Source: Pseudoxanthomonas winnipegensis
GTDB taxonomy: Bacteria; Pseudomonadota; Gammaproteobacteria; Xanthomonadales; Xanthomonadaceae
DNA: 64,000 nucleotides
NCBI RefSeq assembly: GCF_004283755.1
Contig: NZ_SHMH01000001.1
Coordinates: forward strand, 186,001 to 250,000
Direction: 5' to 3'
In this document: piece after piece, positions 59,163-64,000 of the stretch
How the letters are laid out: the number at the start of each line of letters is the position of its first letter
How positions within the stretch are numbered: the stretch's first letter is position 1
The notes under the pieces: generated by a model
Databases searched by the model: none
Told to the model about the DNA's origin: nothing
Seen by the model: only the letters and a program-made list of their open reading frames with translations
Translations under genes and position numbers: made by a program

Positions 59163-61515
59163 TCTGACCCCGCCCATCCGCAATACCTCACCCCGCTCCA
59201 CCCAGGCCCGGCCCGATCCGCGCCTGATCCTGGCGACCGACCTGGACGGCACCTTCCTGGCCGGCGACGCCGAGCAGCGCCACCGCCTGTACCGCCTGGT
59301 CGACCAGCACCCCGAGATCTGCCTGATCTTCATCACCGGGCGCGGCCTGGAAGCGGTGATGCCGCTGCTGACCGACCCCGCGATTCCCCGCCCCGACTAT
59401 GTGGTGTGCGACGTCGGCGCCACCGTGGTCGATGGCCATACGCTGCAGCCGCTGCAGCCGCTGCAATCCAAGATCGACAGCCGCTGGCCCGGCGACTACA
59501 CCGTGGCCGCCGCGATGCGCGCCTTCCCCGACCTGGTCCGCCAGGACGTGCCGCAGGAACGCCGCTGCTCCTACTACTGCGACCCGGGCACGCTGGCGCC
59601 GATCCGCGCCGACCTGGAGGAGGCCGCGCATGCGCTGGGCTGCTCGGTGCTGTATTCGGCCGACCGCTACCTGGACATCCTGCCGCCGGACACCGACAAG
59701 GGCCGTACGCTGAAGGCGCTGGCCCGGCAGCTCAAGCTGCCCAGCGAACGCGTGCTGGTCGCCGGCGACACGCTCAACGACCTGTCGATGTACCTGGCCG
59801 GCTTCCGCGGCGTGTGCGTTGGCGATTCGGAGACCGCGCTGATCGAGGCCACCGGCGCGCTGTCCGATGTGCTGCACGCCAAGGCGCCCGGCTGCGGCGG
59901 CATCCTGGAGGCCATCGCCCACTTCAAGCTGCTCGACAAGGACGACCCGTGGCTGCCGGTGGCGCGCACCGCGCCGACCGGCAAGGCGCAGCTGCTGATG
60001 GTCTACCACCGCCTGCCCTACGAGGAGGTCGTGGAGGACGGCGAGCTGGTGCGCCGCCAGCCCAGGTCGCCCAACGGCATCATTCCCTCGCTGCTGGGGT
60101 TCTTTCAGGGCGGACAGACCGGCTCCTGGGTGGCCTGGAGCATCGACGATCCCAAGCACGGGCCGTTCCAGACCCATACCTCGGTCGATGAGCGCTATCC
60201 CAACCTCACCGCCGCGCGCGTGCCGCTGAGCAAGACCGAGGTGGACATCTTCTACAAGCGCTTCAGCAAGGAAGCCTTCTGGCCGATGCTGCACGTGTTC
60301 TGGGAGCGCGCGCGCTTCCGCGAGGACGACTGGAAGGTGTTCCTCAAGGTCAACCGCAAGTTCGCCGAGGCCACCGCGGCCGAGGCGGCCGAAGGGGCGA
60401 CGGTGTGGATCCACGACTACAACCTGTGGATGGTGCCGGCCTACCTGCGCGAGATGCGCCCGGACCTGAAGATCGCCTTCTTCCACCACACCTACTTCCC
60501 CTCGGCCGACGTGTTCAATGTGGTGCCGTGGCGGCGCGAGATCATCGGCAGCCTGCTGTCCTGCGATTACGTGGGCTTCCACATCCCGCGCCAGGTGGAG
60601 AACTTCGTCGACGTGGTGCGCGGGGTGGCACCGGTGGAACGCCTGCGCACCGAGAGCTGCGCGCCGCGCTTTCTCACCTACGGCTGCGCGGTGGGCCTGG
60701 ACACGATGACCACGCGCCTGCGGGTTGCCGGGCGTGAGGTGGCGCTGGGGGCCCATCCGGTCGGCACCGACCTGCGCCGCATCAACCAGGTGCTGGCCAA
60801 CCCGGAGGTGCGCAACAACATCTTCAAGCTGCGCCGCGAGATCGGCGCGCGCAAGCTGGTGCTCTCGGTCGAACGCCTGGACTACACCAAGGGCACGCTG
60901 GCCAAGCTGGAGGCGTTCGAGCGCCTGCTCGAATCGCATCCCCAGCTGCACAACAAGGTCACCCTGCTGATGATCTGCGTGCCGGCGGCCAAGGAGATGA
61001 CGGTCTACCGCCAGCTGCAGAACGCCATCGAACAGGCGGTCGGCCGCATCAACGGCCGCTTCGCGCGGATGGACTGGACGCCGGTGCGCTTCTTCGCCCA
61101 GGCCTTCCCGTTCGAGGAGGTGGTGGCGCATTACGCCGCCGCGCAGGTGATGTGGATCACCCCGCTGCGCGACGGGCTGAACCTGGTAGCCAAGGAGTTC
61201 GTCGCCACCCAGGGCATCGAGGGCGGCAACGGCGTGCTGGTGTTGAGCGAGTTCGCCGGCGCGGCGGCCGAGCTGAAGGGCGCGGTGCTGACCAATCCGC
61301 ACGACCAGGCCGACCTGACGGCAGCCCTGTCCCAGGCCCTGCGCATGCCCGAGGACGAGGCCGCCGGCCGCCTGCGCCAGCTCAACGACATCGTCGAGTA
61401 CTACGACGTGGACCGCTGGGGCCGCGACTTCCTGGCGGCGGTGCGCGACTTCACCCCGGCCTCGGCCGAGGTGCACGCGCTGGCCGCCGCGCCGAAGCGG
61501 GCCGCCCACGCTTGA
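59155..61515 (+). CDS. ggpPS: Fused glucosylglycerol-phosphate phosphatase/synthase
   Basis: Protein of 786 aa from the TTG at 59155 (AAGAGGAA upstream). Residues about 22-265 are a HAD phosphatase with ATDLDGTFL (Asp29, Asp31), Lys182 and VAGDTLNDLSMY (Asp205, Asp209), close to sucrose-phosphatase-type enzymes. Residues about 279-775 are a GT20 synthase: LLMVYHRLPYEE and SPNGIIPSLLGFF at its start, KEAFWPMLHVFW, WIHDYNLWMVPAYL, FFHHTYFPSADVFN and WITPLRDGLNLVAKE. The SPNGI and YHR..Y.E sequences match cyanobacterial GgpS rather than OtsA, so the product should be glucosylglycerol, from ADP- or UDP-glucose and glycerol 3-phosphate. A trehalose role is the main alternative. Confidence 0.88.
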   Translation: MTDLTPPIRNTSPRSTQARPDPRLILATDLDGTFLAGDAEQRHRLYRLVDQHPEICLIFITGRGLEAVMPLLTDPAIPRPDYVVCDVGATVVDGHTLQPLQPLQSKIDSRWPGDYTVAAAMRAFPDLVRQDVPQERRCSYYCDPGTLAPIRADLEEAAHALGCSVLYSADRYLDILPPDTDKGRTLKALARQLKLPSERVLVAGDTLNDLSMYLAGFRGVCVGDSETALIEATGALSDVLHAKAPGCGGILEAIAHFKLLDKDDPWLPVARTAPTGKAQLLMVYHRLPYEEVVEDGELVRRQPRSPNGIIPSLLGFFQGGQTGSWVAWSIDDPKHGPFQTHTSVDERYPNLTAARVPLSKTEVDIFYKRFSKEAFWPMLHVFWERARFREDDWKVFLKVNRKFAEATAAEAAEGATVWIHDYNLWMVPAYLREMRPDLKIAFFHHTYFPSADVFNVVPWRREIIGSLLSCDYVGFHIPRQVENFVDVVRGVAPVERLRTESCAPRFLTYGCAVGLDTMTTRLRVAGREVALGAHPVGTDLRRINQVLANPEVRNNIFKLRREIGARKLVLSVERLDYTKGTLAKLEAFERLLESHPQLHNKVTLLMICVPAAKEMTVYRQLQNAIEQAVGRINGRFARMDWTPVRFFAQAFPFEEVVAHYAAAQVMWITPLRDGLNLVAKEFVATQGIEGGNGVLVLSEFAGAAAELKGAVLTNPHDQADLTAALSQALRMPEDEAAGRLRQLNDIVEYYDVDRWGRDFLAAVRDFTPASAEVHALAAAPKRAAHA

Positions 61516-61523
61516 CCGGCCAC

Positions 61524-61550
61524 GGCCGGCGCCCTGCCCGGGCGCCGGCC
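61524..61550. terminator. GC hairpin after ggpPS
   Basis: A perfect 10-bp stem GGCCGGCGCC/GGCGCCGGCC with a 7-nt loop, 8 nt after the ggpPS stop, with no T-tract. Likely a transcript end or stabiliser. Confidence 0.5.
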
Positions 61551-61557
61551 GCTACCG

Positions 61558-61715
61558 CGCAGGCTGGCGCTGTCGGCGACTGGGCCCGGCCTGGGCGCCA
61601 AGGACTGGGGCACGATGATCGAGGGCCACGGCGGCGCGCTGACTGGCTGAATCCGGTGGTGTTCGCCGCGCCGGTGTTCTTCCCCGGGGTGCGCTACGCG
61701 TTCAACCCCGGCTGA
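61558..61715 (+). pseudogene. Remnant of a CdsA-like phosphatidate cytidylyltransferase (C-terminal end)
   Basis: One frame reads GLGAKDWGTMIEGHGGAL and then hits a stop; the next frame continues with DWLNPVVFAAPVFFPGVRYAF to a stop at 61715. Joined, these match the conserved end of CDP-diglyceride synthases (KDWG, GHGG-LDR-DS, FAAP-FF). One extra G at the GCGCTGACTGG site would restore the frame. No upstream part of such a gene is seen between here and ggpPS, so this is a fragment. Confidence 0.6.
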
Positions 61716-61722
61716 CGGGCCT

Positions 61723-63051
61723 TCAGACGAAGGCGGCCATCGTCACACGCCAACTGGCCAGCACCACGATCAGCGCCAGCAGGCCGCCGCGCACGCGCGG
61801 CCCGTAGTCCAGCCCGATGCGGTCGAGCTGACGCAGGCCGACCACCACCAGCGCCAGCAGGCACAGGAAGGCGATGCGCTGGCCGGACAGATAGGCCGTG
61901 GGCGAGAAGCCCATCATCCCCAGCGAGGCCAGGCCCAGCAGCAGCAGGCCCAGCATCCGTGCAACCTCGCGGCCATCGCGCCAGAAGCCGCAGGCCGCGG
62001 CGATCACCACGCAGCCCACGGTGAAGGCCGACCACGCGCTGAGCGCATACAGCCACGGGTTCCACACCGCATCGCCATCCAGGCGCAGTGGCAGCGACAG
62101 CTGCAGGGGATCGCCCGGCACGTGCGGCACGAACAGCAGCATCTGCAGCAGCGACACCGCCAGCACCACGCCCAGCAGCGCTTTAAGCCAGCGCGCCAGC
62201 GGCGCGCGCCACAGCAGCACCAGGGCCAGCGCGGTGACGGTGCCGAACAGATAGTTGCGGGGATCGGTCATCGCCCGCTCGATCAACCCTAAGCCAATGC
62301 GCAGCCTCTCCAGCACGTCCAGGTCGGCGAAGTTGGGAAAGCGCATGCCGGTCTCCTCGCGGAACCGCTCGACATTGCCCGGCGCACTGAGGGCGAAGGC
62401 CGCGTTGGCGAACAGCAGCGCCAGCTGCGCCCAGTCCCAGCCGCTGGCCCGGCGCTGCCGGGCGCGCCACAGGCACAGCCCGAGGGTCAGCGGCACCAGC
62501 ACCAGCGCCAGCTGGTCGCAGTACGCCGCCAGCGCCGCGGCCACGCAGGCGGCCAGCCGCGCGGGCCAGCGATGGGGGGTTTCCTCGACCATCGGCACCA
62601 AGCTCCACACGCCCAGCGTCACCGGCCACAGATAGTTGAGCGAGCCGGTCAGCCACCAGCACGCCTCGTAGATGGCCTGCGGCGTCATCAGCATCACCAG
62701 CGCGAACACCACCCCCGTCGCGCCAGGCCACGACCAGCGCGTGCCCGGCCGCGCCAGCCGCGCCAGGCCCACGCACAGCAGCGCCATCACCACCGCGTTG
62801 CAGGCGCGCCACAGGCCGGGCGCATGGACGATGGTCACCAGCAGCGCCTCGATCGGCAGCCGCCCGGTCCAGGTGTGGTAGCGGTGGACCAGGTAGTCGC
62901 GCAGCGTGTAGGTGTCGAGCATGCTGGCGAAGTAGCTGTCGTCGGCCACCGGCGCCGAGCTGATGCCGAAGGCGTGGATCGAGGCGATCGAGGCCAGCAT
63001 CCAGGCCAGGCCCAGCAACGGCCAGTGCCAGCGCAGGCGCGACGCACTCAC
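61723..63051 (-). CDS. DUF6056-like polytopic membrane protein
   Basis: Protein of 442 aa with a GTG start overlapping the upstream stop (GTGA). About 11 membrane segments. The loop after the first segment has SSAPVADDSYFASMLDTYTLRDYLVHRYHTWTGRLPIEALL, with an acidic pair and WTGR as in GT-C-type glycosyltransferases, and YEACWWLTGSLNYLWPVTLGVWSL follows. This matches the DUF6056 group, likely membrane enzymes of surface polysaccharide or lipid modification. No substrate can be named. Confidence 0.75.
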   Translation of the reverse strand: MSASRLRWHWPLLGLAWMLASIASIHAFGISSAPVADDSYFASMLDTYTLRDYLVHRYHTWTGRLPIEALLVTIVHAPGLWRACNAVVMALLCVGLARLARPGTRWSWPGATGVVFALVMLMTPQAIYEACWWLTGSLNYLWPVTLGVWSLVPMVEETPHRWPARLAACVAAALAAYCDQLALVLVPLTLGLCLWRARQRRASGWDWAQLALLFANAAFALSAPGNVERFREETGMRFPNFADLDVLERLRIGLGLIERAMTDPRNYLFGTVTALALVLLWRAPLARWLKALLGVVLAVSLLQMLLFVPHVPGDPLQLSLPLRLDGDAVWNPWLYALSAWSAFTVGCVVIAAACGFWRDGREVARMLGLLLLGLASLGMMGFSPTAYLSGQRIAFLCLLALVVVGLRQLDRIGLDYGPRVRGGLLALIVVLASWRVTMAAFV

Positions 63052-63560
63052 GGCGACAGCCCCGCGCAGTCCAGCGGCAGCAGCGCAGGCGTGTCGCCGG
63101 CGCGCCAGTCGAGGAACAGCCGCGCGCCCTGCAGCGAGACACCGGCCACGGCCAGGTTCAGCGATGCGGCGAAGCCGGGCGCGTAATAGGTGCGCTTCTC
63201 GCCGGTGCGCGCCTTCAGCAGCGGCGCCAGCTGCGGCCGCGCCTGCCAGGCGGTGTCCAGCGCGCGCAGGCGGCCGTCGGCCAGGCGCAGCAGCACGCGG
63301 TTGCCGCCGATCGGCCAGCCCTGGCCCTTGCGGAGGGCCCAGCCCTGCACGCGCAGGCGCTCGCCGTCGACCTCGCAGCGCTCGGTCGTGTACAGGAACA
63401 TCCCCGGCGCCGGCGCCGCGGCCGCCGCGTCGCTCGCCACCGGCGCGGCGTTGTCGCGCCAGAACAGCAGTGCGTAGAACGCGGCGAATCCCAGCGCGCA
63501 GGCCGCCACGCCGATTCCCGCCCAGCGCGACAGCGCGCGCCCTTCTCTCACCGCCGCCAT
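63048..63560 (-). CDS. Hypothetical membrane-anchored protein, partner of DUF6056 gene
   Basis: Protein of 170 aa with a single N-terminal membrane segment (about residues 13-33, AGIGVAACALGFAAFYALLFW), an Ala/Pro linker, and a periplasmic domain of about 115 residues with strand-like repeats (RLRVQGWALRKGQGWPIGGNRVLLRLADGRLRALDT, ASLNLAVAGVSLQGARLFLDW). Family not recognised. The GTGA overlap with the DUF6056 gene shows that the two are made together and probably act on the same process. Confidence 0.65.
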   Translation of the reverse strand: MAAVREGRALSRWAGIGVAACALGFAAFYALLFWRDNAAPVASDAAAAAPAPGMFLYTTERCEVDGERLRVQGWALRKGQGWPIGGNRVLLRLADGRLRALDTAWQARPQLAPLLKARTGEKRTYYAPGFAASLNLAVAGVSLQGARLFLDWRAGDTPALLPLDCAGLSP

Positions 63561-63607
63561 GCCGTCGTGCCCGCTGCCCGTGCCAGATGCCCGGCTACAA
63601 TGGTCGC

Positions 63608-64000
63608 ATGTCCCTCCTGCAACTTTCCCGCGTCGACTACAGCGTCGGCGGCCCGCTGCTGCTCGAACAGGTCGAGCTGTCCATCGAATCCCACGAGCGC
63701 GTGTGCATCGTCGGCCGCAACGGCGCCGGCAAGTCCACGCTGATGAAGCTGATCGCCGGCGAGCTGCAGGCCGACGACGGCGAGGTGCGCCTGCAGTCGG
63801 GCACGGTGGTCGCGCGCATGGCCCAGGAAGTGCCGCCGGACACCGCCGGCAGCATCTTCGACGTGGTCGCCCAGGGCCTGGGCGCGCTGGGCCGAATGCT
63901 GGCCGACTACCACCACGCCGTGCACGAGGGCGACATGGACGCCATGGGCCGCGCTCAGGCGCAGATCGAGGCCCACAACGCCTGGGACCTGGACCGCCGC
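63608..64000 (+). CDS. ABC-F family ATPase, Uup-like, 5' part only
   Basis: The first 131 codons of a gene that runs off the window. It starts with SLLQLSRVDYSVGGPLLLEQVELSIESHERVCIVGRNGAGKSTLMKLIAGEL, with a perfect Walker A. No membrane segments, and the sequence between VVARMAQEVPPDTAGSIFDVV and AQAQIEAHNAWDLDRR is typical of the Uup branch of ABC-F proteins, which act on ribosomes or DNA repair intermediates rather than transport. The second half, with the Q-loop and second cassette, lies outside. Confidence 0.85.
   Translation, partial: MSLLQLSRVDYSVGGPLLLEQVELSIESHERVCIVGRNGAGKSTLMKLIAGELQADDGEVRLQSGTVVARMAQEVPPDTAGSIFDVVAQGLGALGRMLADYHHAVHEGDMDAMGRAQAQIEAHNAWDLDRR

Noticed and set aside
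59155-61515. Annotation as a simple otsBA trehalose synthase/phosphatase fusion
   Set aside because: The N-terminal motifs of the GT20 domain follow GgpS, and the phosphatase-first order with neighbouring ycaD fits GgpPS.

Overview
The window is chromosomal DNA from a high-GC gammaproteobacterium, most likely a member of the Xanthomonadaceae (Stenotrophomonas, Pseudoxanthomonas, Luteimonas or Lysobacter relatives). The evidence is the combination of split PntAa/PntAb/PntB transhydrogenase, SufT, paired DUF1631 proteins, the ahpC-ahpF-oxyR order, the complete ybgC-tolQRAB-pal-cpoB run followed by queE-queC, and a fused glucosylglycerol-phosphate synthase/phosphatase beside a YcaD-type transporter, as described for Stenotrophomonas rhizophila. 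No phage, plasmid, transposase or CRISPR array was seen. The genus is an inference.

Layout. 1-8.8 kb: a secreted subtilase, a low-complexity secreted protein, moaB, PPK2, a glycosyltransferase, then an overlapping leftward set (yihY, tlpA, acyP) and a rightward set (wrbA, DUF2069, half-length asparaginase). 8.8-13.5 kb: a repeat-filled spacer, a large secreted subtilase with a C-terminal PPC domain, ilvE and sufT. 14-18.7 kb: the transhydrogenase genes, split by an opposite-strand ECF sigma/membrane protein/DUF3106 operon. 18.7-23.5 kb: two tandem DUF1631 genes. 23.6-29.3 kb: nitroreductase, a tightly overlapping exonuclease-NUDIX-N-formylglutamate amidohydrolase run, transglutaminase, then pip and prmC leftward. 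29.3-36 kb: an esterase lipoprotein, the peroxide-defence locus ahpC-ahpF-oxyR, transaldolase and serB. 36-38.4 kb: a DUF1275 protein, a frameshifted DUF922 metalloprotease-like gene, a visibly AT-richer gene-free stretch, and tRNA-Lys. 38.4-54.5 kb: one long leftward block of housekeeping genes: queC, queE, cpoB, pal, tolBARQ, ybgC, ruvB, kup, ruvA, ruvC, yebC, a hydrolase, an I78 inhibitor, GNAT and aspS. 54.6-64 kb: DUF3011 protein, repeat spacer, FmdB, cation:proton antiporter, the ycaD-ggpPS osmolyte operon, a remnant of a CdsA-like gene, a DUF6056 pair and the start of an ABC-F ATPase.

Systems. Peroxide defence is complete (AhpC peroxidase, AhpF reductase, OxyR sensor with both redox cysteines), and a striking array of ATCGAT hexamers at exact 13-nt spacing lies upstream of ahpC. 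The Tol-Pal envelope machine is complete. RuvABC is complete, but kup separates ruvA from ruvB. The ycaD-ggpPS pair predicts glucosylglycerol synthesis under salt stress.

The non-coding spacers hold the least described material. A roughly 360-bp composite element is present twice (8.94-9.30 and 32.76-33.12 kb), and its first part, a nested palindrome, occurs a third time inverted (55.84-55.95 kb). Two further families of paired REP-like palindromes are interspersed, mostly between convergent genes.
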